Assembly (NCBI GenBank): GCA_020634755.1
Contig: JACKBC010000034.1
Coordinates: 1 to 64,000 of the forward strand
Direction of reading: 5' to 3'
Length of the DNA stretch: 64,000 nucleotides
DNA from: Caldilineaceae bacterium
GTDB lineage: Bacteria > Chloroflexota > Anaerolineae > Caldilineales > Caldilineaceae
Positions 53,413-63,700 of the stretch are shown piece after piece. The notes beneath the pieces were generated by a model. It searched no databases, had not been told where the DNA came from, and saw nothing but the letters and a program-made list of their open reading frames with translations. Positions within the stretch are counted from its first letter, which is position 1. The number at the start of each line of letters is the position of its first letter. Both the position numbers and the translations under genes were made by a program.

Positions 53413-56013
53413 ATGAGTGCAATTCCAACATCCAATCAACACGCCGCAGGCAGTTACATTGCGCAAGCCAGCGGCGGCGGCATAGCCGTCATCGGTGAAA
53501 ATAACACAATTTATGCAGCAGGGCCGCCGCCTCTGCCGTTGCAATACCTGCCATTGGTCGAAAACTTTACCGACCGCACTGAGATCATACAAAATCTTTT
53601 ACAACGGATGGAACCGGGACAGGTGGTTACGCTTTGTGGTCCAGGCGGCATTGGTAAAACAGCCATTGTGGCCAAATTGCTGGCCACGCTCGCCCCTAAT
53701 CTTGCGGATCCGCCGGCCCGTTTTCCAGATGGGGTGGTATATCATACATTTTACGACGGCGCGCGCACGGATATTGTGCTGGAGCACATTGCGCGCAGCT
53801 TCGGCGAAGAGCCAAGTCCGACTCCATCCTCAGCGGCACAGCGCGCCCTTAATGGGAAGCAGGCTTTATTAATACTGGATGGCGCCGAAGCGGCCGAATC
53901 CTTGGAATCAGTACTAAAGGTGCGCGGTGCATGTGGCGTGTTGGTCACTAGCCGCCGTCGCCAAGACGCCCTCGATTATCGCGCAGACATTACACCTCTC
54001 CCCCGCGAAAGCGCTGTAGAGTTGCTGAACGCTTGGGGCAAGGAATATATGACCGATCGTGAAATCGGCGAGCAAATCTGCAACTTGCTGGGTGACCTAC
54101 CCCTGGCGCTGCACTTGGCAGGACGCTATATGGAACAGCAAGCCATTGAGGCGGCTGACTACTTGGCTTGGTTGACGGAATCGCCGCTGGCGACCTTGGC
54201 CCACGACGGCAGCGATCAAGAAGATGGCATTCCTGTTTTGCTGCAACAAAGCATCACGCAGCTTGTTCAAAAAACCCAGCAAGCCATGGCCATTGCTGGC
54301 GCGCTGCCGCTGGTGCCTTTTGAACCTGGCGCAATTGCCGCCGGTCTAAATTTGGATAGCTCATCTCTAGCTGTGCGTCTGTTGGGTCCGGCTGTCAACT
54401 ATGGATTGTTGGTGCGCACTGGGTCGACTTATGTCATCAGCCACGCGCTAATTCATACCTATATCCGTACCACCATGCCTATTAGTCTGGTGGAATTGCA
54501 GCGACTGGCCGCTTATTACACGGCTTTGGTGCGTGAACAGTGGTCACAAAAAGCGGCCAGCCTGCAACAACTGGATCAGGCGCGTCCCCACGTGTTGCAC
54601 CTGCTTGAGCAGTGCCGCAAAGCTGAACTCTGGTCCCCAGCGCTAGAAATGGCGCAGACCTTTTTGGAGTATTTGGAGCTGCAAGGACATTGGACTGAAC
54701 GTGTTGACGCCGTGCTTATCGCTTTGGAGGCAGTTCGGGCGCTCAAAATGCGCAAAGCCGAAGGGCGCTGGCTGGGTGATTTCGGCAAAGCGCGTGCGGC
54801 ATTGGGGCAAAATCAGGAAGCGGTTGCCTTATACCAAAGCGCCTTGGCGATTGCCGAAGAAGTTGGTGATGAGTTTGCCAAAGCCACCCATCTAGGGCGC
54901 CTGGGTGCGATGAATGCCAGTGTTGGGGACCTTCGTCAAGCCATTGATAACTTCTCGCAGGCTTTACGCATTACACAAGCCTTAGGTGACCGACGCGGCC
55001 AGGGGATTCACTTGGATAGCTTGGGACGCAGCTACTACGCATTGGGACAGGTGCAGCGCGCTCTCCCATTTTTTCAGCAGGTATTGGAAATTACTCGGGA
55101 AACGGACGACCTGCGCCGCATGAGCTACGGGCTTAGCAATTTGGGCAAAGCATATGCAGCGCTAGGTCAGGTAACAGAGGCAATCGAATATTTCGAACAG
55201 GCACTGGAGCAGGCATGTGCCGTGGGTGATAGGCACAGTGAGGGCTTTAATTTGGCCAACCTAGGTGGTGCCCACTATGCCATGGGGAATTTTGAACAAG
55301 CCCGTCAGTATGACGAACAGGCACTAATAATTGCGCAAGACATGGGCGATAGACTGGGGGAAGGACACTGCTACGGCTATTTGGGAAATGTTTACGCTGC
55401 GCTGGGCAATTTGGCCAAAGCACTGGAACATCACCAACAAGCATTGGACATTGCCGTAGAAATTGGCGACCGCCGCGCCGAAGGGATTCATCTCGCCAAT
55501 CTGGGAAATATTCATCACCAACTAAACCAATTAGAGCAAGCCGTTACGGCGTATAAAGAGTCCTTGGACATTGCCCGGGAAATCGGACACAAACATGGAG
55601 AAGCCAAACGCCTTGTCAAGCTGGGCGCTGTATGGTCTGCCAGAGGCGACATTGAACAAGCCTTGGCATTTTATGAGCAAGGACTCCAGGTCAGCAGAGC
55701 CATTGGACATCGCCGTCGGGAGCGTGAAGCACTCAGCAATCTAGGCAATATTGCCGAACAACAGCAAGATTTGGCGCAAGCCAGAGAATACTATCAGCAG
55801 GCCGCCACCATCGCCAATGAAATCAGCGATCGGGGCAGCGAAGGTCTCTGCCTGGCCTATCTTGGTAGGCTGCATCTCCAACTAAGCGAGCATTCTGAGG
55901 CGCAGACTTACCTTACACAAGCCCTTCAAATCCTAGAGTCCATCGGTTCGTCACAAGCTGAGTGGGTACGCCAGCTATCTAAAGATTCGCCCCTTAATCA
56001 CTCAGGCACATAG
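53413..56013 (+). CDS. NB-ARC/TPR STAND ATPase with motif C
   Basis: An 866-aa protein. Near the N-terminus is motif C (YIAQASGGGIAVIGENNTI). The NB-ARC core follows (PLVENFTDRTEIIQNL, Walker A in TLCGPGGIGKTAIVAKL, Walker B in ALLILDGAEAAES, VLVTSRRRQDA, LLGDLPLALHLAG), then a winged-helix region, then TPRs from ~residue 455 to 850 in 40-aa units (LDSLGRSYYALGQVQRALPF, LANLGNIHHQLNQLEQAVTA). It is one of the few plus-strand genes and is followed after 79 bp by a caspase that carries the same IAQA(S/T)GGG motif. This is a receptor/effector pair by layout. Confidence 0.9.
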   Translation: MSAIPTSNQHAAGSYIAQASGGGIAVIGENNTIYAAGPPPLPLQYLPLVENFTDRTEIIQNLLQRMEPGQVVTLCGPGGIGKTAIVAKLLATLAPNLADPPARFPDGVVYHTFYDGARTDIVLEHIARSFGEEPSPTPSSAAQRALNGKQALLILDGAEAAESLESVLKVRGACGVLVTSRRRQDALDYRADITPLPRESAVELLNAWGKEYMTDREIGEQICNLLGDLPLALHLAGRYMEQQAIEAADYLAWLTESPLATLAHDGSDQEDGIPVLLQQSITQLVQKTQQAMAIAGALPLVPFEPGAIAAGLNLDSSSLAVRLLGPAVNYGLLVRTGSTYVISHALIHTYIRTTMPISLVELQRLAAYYTALVREQWSQKAASLQQLDQARPHVLHLLEQCRKAELWSPALEMAQTFLEYLELQGHWTERVDAVLIALEAVRALKMRKAEGRWLGDFGKARAALGQNQEAVALYQSALAIAEEVGDEFAKATHLGRLGAMNASVGDLRQAIDNFSQALRITQALGDRRGQGIHLDSLGRSYYALGQVQRALPFFQQVLEITRETDDLRRMSYGLSNLGKAYAALGQVTEAIEYFEQALEQACAVGDRHSEGFNLANLGGAHYAMGNFEQARQYDEQALIIAQDMGDRLGEGHCYGYLGNVYAALGNLAKALEHHQQALDIAVEIGDRRAEGIHLANLGNIHHQLNQLEQAVTAYKESLDIAREIGHKHGEAKRLVKLGAVWSARGDIEQALAFYEQGLQVSRAIGHRRREREALSNLGNIAEQQQDLAQAREYYQQAATIANEISDRGSEGLCLAYLGRLHLQLSEHSEAQTYLTQALQILESIGSSQAEWVRQLSKDSPLNHSGT

Positions 56014-56092
56014 ACGAATCCTCAAGGCGTGACCGTTTCCACAAATCGAAGAATCACTTAAGGTCAAGCCCTAAACAAATGAAGGAAACCCC

Positions 56093-57538
56093 ATGACCAG
56101 CGAACTTTTTGTCCACGGCTATGCATTGCTCATCGGCGTGGATGAGAGCCAGGAAAGCCGCTTGGCGCTGCCCACCGTACAAAACGATATCGACGCCCTC
56201 TACAACGTCTTGGTTCACCCCCAACGTTGCGCCTACCCCGCCGACAATGTCCGCAAAGTGATGGGCCAAGCGGCTACCCGCAGCGGCATTTTAGATGGGC
56301 TGGATTGGCTGCGCATCTGCCTGCAAAACGATGGCAGCGACAATGCCACCGCTGTTTTCTACTATTCTGGCCACGGCTGGCAGTCCACCGAGAGAGATTA
56401 TTACTGTCTGCTGCCCTACGACGTGAATCCCCATCGCATTCGCTCTTCAGCGCTCGATGCAGCCGTGCTGGCGGAGGAGATTGAACAGTTGCAGCCACGC
56501 CGCCTGCTGGTGATTCTTGACTGCTGCCATGCCGCCGGCATGGGCGCCAAAGAGCTGACCGATCTGGGCGCCGGCTTTGTACAGGCGCCCGCCCCCACCC
56601 GCGTGATGCTGGCGCCCGCGGCCCAGCAGGCCACCGTCTCACCCGCGGCCGTTGCCGGCGCCAAAGGGATGGACGCCCTACAGCAAGGACACGGGCGCGC
56701 CGTGCTCAGCTCTTGCCAGGGAGACGAAAAATCCTACTTGCGCAGCGATGGCCAAATGAGCATCTTTACCTTCCACCTGATCGAAGCGCTCACCGGCCAC
56801 GCACAGCCCCCAGCGGGCGCGCCCGACGTGCTGGTGAGCGACCTGCTCAGCCACGTCCATCGCACCGTACCCCAAACGGCCCAGCGCGACCTGCGGCGGC
56901 CCCAACATCCTGACTTCCTGGTTACCGGCAACTTTCCGGTGGCGCTGGTGTTGGGTGGCAAAGGCATCAGCAAAGGCGCATCCGCCCCTGACCCATTAGC
57001 CCCATTGGAGACAGCCCCCACCGTCAGCGCCTCCCCCGCTGCCCGCAACGTCAGCATCACAGGCAACGTGACCGACAGCCCCATCGTCACCGGCGACGGC
57101 AACTCCATCCAGTACGCCAAAGGCAACGACATTGCTCAGGCCACGGGCGGCGGCAACGCGACCGTTGACCGCTCGTTTCGCATGTTCGACCAGCGCGGTC
57201 AAAAGGTAGAGACCCAGTACAACATTGCGGGCGACCTGAATATGGGCGCCGCTAACAATCGCGCCGAGGCCGTCCAGGCGCTGCAAAAGCTGCTGGACGA
57301 GGTGAGCCGCGCCGCCAACGCTGGCGTGCTGGGCGCAGAGACCGCTCTGGATGTTGACTACCAACTCAAGAAAGCCATCCAGCAGGCCCAGAAACCTGAC
57401 CCCGCCCCGGCCCCCATTGTCGAACACCTGCAAAACGCCAAAGCCATCATCGGCGAAGTCGCCGCCAATGTGGCCGCCGCCACCGGTCTGGTTACCGCCG
57501 TGACCAGCGCCATCCAAATGATCCAAAAACTTTTTTAA
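56093..57538 (+). CDS. caspase-like peptidase (C14) with motifs B, C and A
   Basis: A 481-aa protein. The caspase-fold domain has GYALLIGVDESQESRL, catalytic His94 in VFYYSGHGWQSTE and the DCCHAAGM motif with Cys145. After ~310 residues come motif B (RNVSITGNVTDSPIVTGDGN), motif C (DIAQATGGGNATVD) and motif A (FDQRGQKVETQYNIAGD, from ~residue 365). The tail is helical, ending in an amphipathic/hydrophobic segment (VAAATGLVTAVTSAIQMIQK). AAGGAAACCCC precedes the ATG. The upstream neighbour is the motif C STAND protein. By analogy with NLR-caspase pairs it would be the executioner protease; the substrate is unknown. Confidence 0.87.
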   Translation: MTSELFVHGYALLIGVDESQESRLALPTVQNDIDALYNVLVHPQRCAYPADNVRKVMGQAATRSGILDGLDWLRICLQNDGSDNATAVFYYSGHGWQSTERDYYCLLPYDVNPHRIRSSALDAAVLAEEIEQLQPRRLLVILDCCHAAGMGAKELTDLGAGFVQAPAPTRVMLAPAAQQATVSPAAVAGAKGMDALQQGHGRAVLSSCQGDEKSYLRSDGQMSIFTFHLIEALTGHAQPPAGAPDVLVSDLLSHVHRTVPQTAQRDLRRPQHPDFLVTGNFPVALVLGGKGISKGASAPDPLAPLETAPTVSASPAARNVSITGNVTDSPIVTGDGNSIQYAKGNDIAQATGGGNATVDRSFRMFDQRGQKVETQYNIAGDLNMGAANNRAEAVQALQKLLDEVSRAANAGVLGAETALDVDYQLKKAIQQAQKPDPAPAPIVEHLQNAKAIIGEVAANVAAATGLVTAVTSAIQMIQKLF

Positions 57539-57569
57539 TCCTCACCCCCTCCATCATCGCCACACCTCT

Positions 57570-57601
57570 CCCCCTCCTCTCCAAAATCGGAGAGGAGGGG
57601 G
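57570..57601. repeat. palindromic repeat, family 2 copy (inverted)
   Basis: Arms CCCCCTCCTCTCC and GGAGAGGAGGGGG around AAAATC, the reverse complement of the GATTTT loop in the other two copies. It lies between two convergent genes and is followed by a dispersed repeat CTTCGACCTGAGCACAGCCG. Confidence 0.85.
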
Positions 57602-57654
57602 CCGGGGCTTCGACCTGAGCACAGCCGAACGGGGAGGAGCGGCCCGCGCCCCCC

Positions 57655-57764
57655 AAAAATTTTCGCGCGCGCCGCCTTCGGCGGCGATTGCGCTGGGGGA
57701 CACCCCCAGACCCCCGAATCCGCCTTTCGGCGGCTGAGAGCGGGCAGAGCAGCGCCCCTGGCGC
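57655..57764 (-). promoter_or_regulatory. 3' hairpin array and terminator of the VR4 gene
   Basis: In the transcription direction: a GCGCC/GGCGC hairpin (57752-57764), CCGCC-TTTC-GGCGG (57720-57733), CTGGGGG/CCCCCAG (57693-57709), then GCCGCC-TTC-GGCGGC and a T-run as terminator (57655-57686). Loop sequences differ from VR2 and VR3 while stems are kept. Confidence 0.62.
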
Positions 57765-57794
57765 CTGTCCCAGCGAATTCAGAGATCAGAGTCC

Positions 57795-60551
57795 TCAGCG
57801 CCCAGCGCCACAGAGGCCGGGGGACACAACTCGCAAACCCACCCCGTTGAGCCGATTACGCGGGTCGAGGTCGAGCCGGGACGCACACCGCATCGCGACG
57901 CGCGCGTCGTAGAACGCACCCCCACGCAACACACGACGATCGTCGCCTTCCAGGCTGTTGTCTACGCTATTGACGTAATCCACATAATTATCGCGCCACT
58001 TGGTTAAGCACCACTCAAACATATTACCCGCCATATCCAGGCAGCCATATGGGCTGGCCCCATCCACAAAGATGCCCACCGGGCTGGTTCCGTCGATCCC
58101 GGTCTCGTCCATATTGCACTTGGCGGCATCAAATGGACCCAGCCACGGATAAATTTGCGTGGAGCCTGAGCCTGTTGCAGGCCCACGGGCGGCTTTCTCC
58201 CATTCGGCTTCGGTGGGCAAGCGCACTTCTTCCCCCCGTTTCTGGCTCAGCCATTTACAATAAGCGACGGCGTCATACCAGCTTACATTGACCACTGGAT
58301 GATTGCGCAGGTTCGCCGGCGGGCGAGCACCGCGCCAGTGTGTGGGCGGCTCATGGCCGGAAGCCGCCACAAAGCGAGCGTACTGGCCGTTGGTCACCGC
58401 ATATTTGCTGATGCGAAAGTCGGGGACGTGGATTGTATGCTGTGGCTTTTCCAATTCAATCCAGCCCTGGACGTTCTTTTCATCATACCATGCATCTTTG
58501 GGGCGCACAGCCATCTGCTCACGCACCGCCACTTCTCCTTGTTCATCACTGGTCCCCATTACAAAAAGGCCGCCCGGCACCGGCACCATCTCCTCTAGAT
58601 CGCGCGGGTCGCCCACAGCGCCCAACACGCTGCCCGCCCTGGCCCGTGTGCGCATCTCCAGACTGGAATCCAGCATGGCAGTGTGCAGCGCCTCGGTAAC
58701 GCGGCTGCGGCACGGCTGCGTCACGCCGCCCAGCCCCACGTCGGCCACGGCCTGGCCCGCCAGCAGCAGCGCCGCGCCCGGTGCGCCCGGCGCTTCCTCC
58801 ACCAGCCGCAGCAGCGTCTCGCCCGCAGCTTCGTCCCGTTGCTGCACCAGCCCCATATAGCCAATGGTCAGCAGGCTGGTCTCGCGCCAGGTGTCGTCGT
58901 CCACATGGGCGGCTAGCTGCGCGACTACCGGCCCAATGTCGCGCTGCCCCAGCTGGGCAATGGCTACCGCCGCCAGATATTCCTGAAACGTCAAGTGGAT
59001 AAAGCCATACTCCCCAGGCCCCCGCTCCAGCAGCACTGAGGCGTGGTCGCGGGCGTCGGCCAGCAGCTGCTCGGCGGCCCGTTCCGAGTCGTCGGCGCCG
59101 CGGCCTTCATAAATTTCTACCAGCTTGCGCCGCACATCCTCGCGCTTGACCAGCCCCACGCCGGGGCTCGTTTCGTGCATCCACAGCGCCAGCGGCGCCA
59201 GCACCCGCTGCGTCTCTACCACGTCCAGGTCGCGGGCCGCGCGCCGGTCTAGCCCGCGGACCAGATTCCAGTGGCGTAGCAGCGTCTCCACATAGCGTTC
59301 ATAGAGCTGGGCGCGGCGTTCGGGCAGCGCCACCCCCTGCCGCTTCATCAGCGCCAGAATGGTCAGCAATAGCGGGTTAGAAGCCAGCTGGCGCACGCCT
59401 GGGTTGTGCTCCACGGCAAAGAGCAGTTCGCTGCGCTCCTCCTCGGCCTCGCGCTGGGCCTGGGCCGTATCGCCGTGGGCCGCCCGCTCAATCGCACTGG
59501 TCCACTTTGTCACAAAGTCGCCAATGTCATCCTCGTCAAAATCGACCAGCGTACACTCGGCCAGCCCCTCGCAGCTCAGCCGTACCTGGCGATAGCCCAC
59601 TATGCGGCTGGAGAGCAGAAACTTGTTCCCCTGCTGCCGGTGGTGGGCCACAAAGCTCTCCACCCGCTCCACTACCAGATGGCGCCGCTGCAGCTCCTGC
59701 ACCTCGTCCAGCCCGTCCAGCAGCAGCAGCGCCCGCCCCTGCCCCAGCGCCGCCGCCAAAAGCTGCGTCATGGGCAGGTCAATGCCCCGCTTCTCATAAT
59801 ATCCGCCCAAAAAAGTTTGCAGCGCCACATCGCCCTCGGCCAGCGCATTGGCATAGGCCGACAGCGGCACCAGCACCGGCAGCCGCTGGGCCAGCCCCAG
59901 CTCCTCACCTTGGCCCAGCGCCAACTTTAGCGTCAGATACTTCAAAAAGGTGGTCTTGCCCGCCCCCGGATCGCCCAGAATCACCAGCCCGTCGTGGCGC
60001 TCCAGCAGCGCGATCAGCGCGGTGGGTGCGCTCAGCCGTTCGCCCATGGCCAGCGCCTCCTCCTCGCTCACCCGCCGCCCGCCCACACGCAGATCGCGCG
60101 CCCATGTTTCGCCGCTGGGCATCTCAATGCGCGCCTGCAGCGGCACATACATCTGAACCAGCGGCAGCTTTAGCGCCACCCTGTCCGCCATACCCATGCC
60201 CTTAAAGTCCAGATACTGATAGCGGCTCACCACGTGAGCCAGATAGTGCTCGGTTACCGGCTGCAGGTCCTGTGCAGCCACCGCATCTGGCTGCAATCGC
60301 TCCAGAAGCTGTTGAGCAACCTGCTCCGTGATTTTGAAATCACCCGCCACGTTAATCTGCTGCTGCACCTGCTGGTTGCCCTGGCCAAAGACTGTGTGCG
60401 AGGTGTCCACCTGGTTGTAGCCACCGGTGGTCAACGCACCGCCGGAAACATCACCGCCCGCGCCGCGCGCGCCCACTTCCCTGGCGGCCAGCTCTTGCTT
60501 GAGCCGCTCAATCTCGGCCAGCAGCTCTTCTTCACGTGATGGTTCGGTCAT
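57795..60551 (-). CDS. NACHT ATPase with FGE-sulfatase/C-type-lectin DGR target domain (VR4)
   Basis: A 918-aa protein. The coiled coil EELLAEIERLKQELAA (residues 8-23) is followed by a B-like segment (GDVSGGALTTGGYNQVD) and motif A (FGQGNQQVQQQINVAGD, from residue 55). This B-then-A order matches the caspases. The NACHT ATPase has Walker A in VILGDPGAGKTTFLKYL, Walker B in ALLLLDGLDEVQELQ, sensor FLLSSRIVGYRQV, and GFIHLTFQEYLAAV. The C-terminal FGE-sulfatase domain (MVPVPGGLFVMGTSDEQ, LPTEAEWEKAARGP) ends in the variable repeat GGAFYDARVAMRCASRLDLD. It is convergent with the caspase gene. Confidence 0.92.
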   Translation of the reverse strand: MTEPSREEELLAEIERLKQELAAREVGARGAGGDVSGGALTTGGYNQVDTSHTVFGQGNQQVQQQINVAGDFKITEQVAQQLLERLQPDAVAAQDLQPVTEHYLAHVVSRYQYLDFKGMGMADRVALKLPLVQMYVPLQARIEMPSGETWARDLRVGGRRVSEEEALAMGERLSAPTALIALLERHDGLVILGDPGAGKTTFLKYLTLKLALGQGEELGLAQRLPVLVPLSAYANALAEGDVALQTFLGGYYEKRGIDLPMTQLLAAALGQGRALLLLDGLDEVQELQRRHLVVERVESFVAHHRQQGNKFLLSSRIVGYRQVRLSCEGLAECTLVDFDEDDIGDFVTKWTSAIERAAHGDTAQAQREAEEERSELLFAVEHNPGVRQLASNPLLLTILALMKRQGVALPERRAQLYERYVETLLRHWNLVRGLDRRAARDLDVVETQRVLAPLALWMHETSPGVGLVKREDVRRKLVEIYEGRGADDSERAAEQLLADARDHASVLLERGPGEYGFIHLTFQEYLAAVAIAQLGQRDIGPVVAQLAAHVDDDTWRETSLLTIGYMGLVQQRDEAAGETLLRLVEEAPGAPGAALLLAGQAVADVGLGGVTQPCRSRVTEALHTAMLDSSLEMRTRARAGSVLGAVGDPRDLEEMVPVPGGLFVMGTSDEQGEVAVREQMAVRPKDAWYDEKNVQGWIELEKPQHTIHVPDFRISKYAVTNGQYARFVAASGHEPPTHWRGARPPANLRNHPVVNVSWYDAVAYCKWLSQKRGEEVRLPTEAEWEKAARGPATGSGSTQIYPWLGPFDAAKCNMDETGIDGTSPVGIFVDGASPYGCLDMAGNMFEWCLTKWRDNYVDYVNSVDNSLEGDDRRVLRGGAFYDARVAMRCASRLDLDPRNRLNGVGLRVVSPGLCGAGR
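57821..57938 (-). repeat. DGR variable repeat VR4
   Basis: Aligned without gaps to the TR. By hand count 16 differences are at template adenines and 1 elsewhere. One changes the conserved Tyr codon TAC to TCC (Ser), again at an adenine. Confidence 0.93.
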
Positions 60552-60600
60552 AGTTTGTGCCTTTTGTATTTTAGATGATTTTTGTAGCCATTCACATCAA

Positions 60601-60631
60601 AACCACCCTCAGCTATCTGCCAAGGGTGGTT
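60601..60631 (-). terminator. terminator-like hairpin after the clostripain gene
   Basis: Arms AACCACCCT and AGGGTGGTT (9 bp perfect) with a 13-nt loop, followed on the minus strand by TTTTG. It lies between the clostripain gene end (60712) and the VR4 gene start (60551). The T-run is short, so strength is uncertain. Confidence 0.5.
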
Positions 60632-60711
60632 ATATCCTGTTTGCTGGTTGCATAGTGGTCAAAACGTACGGCCGATATTGCAAGTATCAGAAGTTACTAC
60701 GACTATTGTCT

Positions 60712-63700
60712 TTACCTTGCTGTAAATGGCAAACTTATCCTGTCGCATCCGGCAACATCGATTTCCACAACGTTCTTACCATAAATCATAGGTTCCTCAT
60801 TGGCAGCCTTGTCAGTTGCTTGGACCGCAAATCGATTTGTACATTTACTTGCCAACACAACCGTCGTTTGCCCCGAACTTTTATTCGGCGTTTCGATCAC
60901 CTTCCATTCTTGTCCGAAATTTTGGTGCAATATGGATATAGATTCGATGCCACTCTGCAAATCCTGACTGCTCCACGTCAATGTTACATTTTTCCCAATT
61001 TCAAATTCCCCCTCAATCGTAAGAGCAGATTCAGGTGGTGTAATATCTACTTCTTGTAATCCCGTTACAGGGCCATCTGTGACAGTCATTGGAACTTGAT
61101 CACCTAGGATCGTGTAATACTGGTCTATCAATGCATCCCAGTTTGTGTCTCTCACAAATTGCAACTCGGTAATTGTATAGGTTTCACGCAGGCTTAGGTT
61201 TCGAGAAATGGGCGTTGTTGCGCTAATCTCGTCCGAAACAAGTACCGCTAGGTCTAGATTCTCACCCAGCGGCAAAAAGATAGAAAGCCCATGCACATTA
61301 CCTAAATCCCATGTTCGTTCCGGGAAAAGCCAAGGGTTGCCTTCCTTATGAATTTCGGCAACGATGGCTGAGTCTACTTCACTGATTACGCGTTGGGCGG
61401 CACTCTTTATCGACTCAACTTCGTATACATTATTTACCTTCAAGGCAAAATCATAAATGTCCACAAAACCGTCAGTCGCGGGTTCGATCATTAAGTCGCC
61501 ATCATAGTCGAGCTTCTGTGTGTTTGAATAGGCGGTGTGCATTTGCATCGCACCATCTACACTTGATAGAGTGGGTGTGAGAACGTCGGCTAATCCATTA
61601 ATAGCAGTTACCAATCCAGGAAGCTTGGACAGATCGACCGCAGAAAGCGTAAAGGGATGTTCTTGTTCGGGTAGGCTGCCCGCATATGCCTCGACCAAAA
61701 GGCTTGCCACCCGTTCCGGTGTTGCGTTTGGCGGTAAATCTGATATGGTTTGGATATATCGATTTTGCGGACCAGCCGGCGCCCACCCTATATTTTGAGA
61801 AGATACAAAGTATGATGCATAATCGCGCAGTTCGTAAGCCACTTCAATCATGCCCATTAAACATACATCATAAAAAACTACGTCCAATGGGTTATCATTC
61901 GTCGTGATTTGAGCCATAGCCTGGCGCATTTCGGCACTGCTCAAATAATCATATTCGGCGGTAACATCCCAACTAAGTCCGCTTGAACCTCCAGACCAGG
62001 CCCTTTTACGATAAAGTATTCCCGAGCCCCAAGGGGACTCTTCCCCTCCTGGAATCCATCCACCACCATGATCGACGATAGACAGCAGTACATGTCTCGA
62101 CGGATACAGTTCTCTCCCCATTGTAACAAAATCAATGAGCGTCTGGGGATCACCCATGTTTTTTTCAGCTGGACTTGAATTGAGCTCAATAGGCACACCA
62201 GAAGTTAAATCATACAGGACCGTCCCGGATAAGGTCGCCGTAGGCGTCAAGATATCGACCAGCGCCAGAACATTGGCTCTTGGGCTTTCCCCACTTCCCT
62301 TTAGATTATCTATGGTATCGAGAATGAAATCATGCAGGTCACTATCACCATTCATGTAAAATAGAAACGTCCACTCTATCCGGCTGGGCTCAGAAAATTG
62401 CGACGTATTTCCGGCGCCATCAATGGCTATGGCTGTGATATTATTGCCAGAAAATCCACCGTTTTTTGTAAATGTAAAGCGTCCTGCCGCATCAGTTTGC
62501 GTAGAGCCTTCAAAAAAGCGTCCCTGATCGTTGTCATCAGAATAAAATTCTATGCGAACGCCCTGAACCGGAATCGAAATCGAATAATTTCCTGTTATTG
62601 TTTCAGTGACCCCAACAGATGTCACACGAATCTGTGGCGGCTTGCTACAAGTATCGTTGCCGATTTCATACGTGATACCACCCTCAATGTTGCTATAAAT
62701 TTGGTTTTGAGTAATGTTAAAATTTTTACAATCGGGAAGAAAAATGCCGCTCTCCTTATTATAGGCAATAATATTTTTTTCGATCTTTGTTTCCTGTGCG
62801 CCCAATCCATTGAAAATACCGGGACCCTGGTTTGGCAATGGGTTATCGCCATTTAGTGCTATACCAATACGATTGCCCAAAATCTGATTGCGTGGTGTAA
62901 ACTCGCCTGCTATTTCATGAAAAATGGCAACACCATCAGTTTGATTGCCGCTAATTGTGTTGCCTTCGGCATTACTCAATCCGCCAATATCATTGTCATG
63001 CGCCCCGTTCGATATATCTATGCCGCCAAATGGATGGTTGCCTAAAGATTTGTTTCCGGTGATGTCTGGACCGATAAGATTTCCTAGCACGCGATTGTCA
63101 TGTGCACTTCCATTGATGACGACGCCGTGGTTCATGTTGCCGCTTAAGAGATTTCCCTGACCAAGAGTATAGCTGCCACCGATGACGTTGTCATGCGCCT
63201 CCCCTGTAATCTCAACGCCATGCAAGCCATTGGGTAGAACACCAAGCCCGTCCTTTGTAGAGCCAATTAGGTTTCCTCGAATCTCATTAAGTGACGTATC
63301 CGCACCAAAAATCTTAATTCCAGACAGATGGTTTCCACTGATCACATTGGAGCCCGCGCCCATCGTATTTCCAATGAAATTACCAGATGCGCCATCTGTG
63401 ATGATGATACCGTTTAGCTGGTGATCGAATGTATCTAGCGTGCCATCAACATTTGTACCAATAAAGTTGCTCACTACAATATTCCCACTCGTGCCAATAT
63501 CGGTAAAGAAAATGCCGCTTAGACTATTACCGCTGATAAAATTCCCTTCATTGGGAGCATTACCTCCTATCGTATTATTTTTAGCCTGGTCGTGGATGGC
63601 AATGCCGGCGATACCATTTGGAATCTCTATTTTGCCATCTATCTCAACCCCAATATAGTTACCAATAATCCGATTATTATCCGTATTTGCGCCCTTAATA

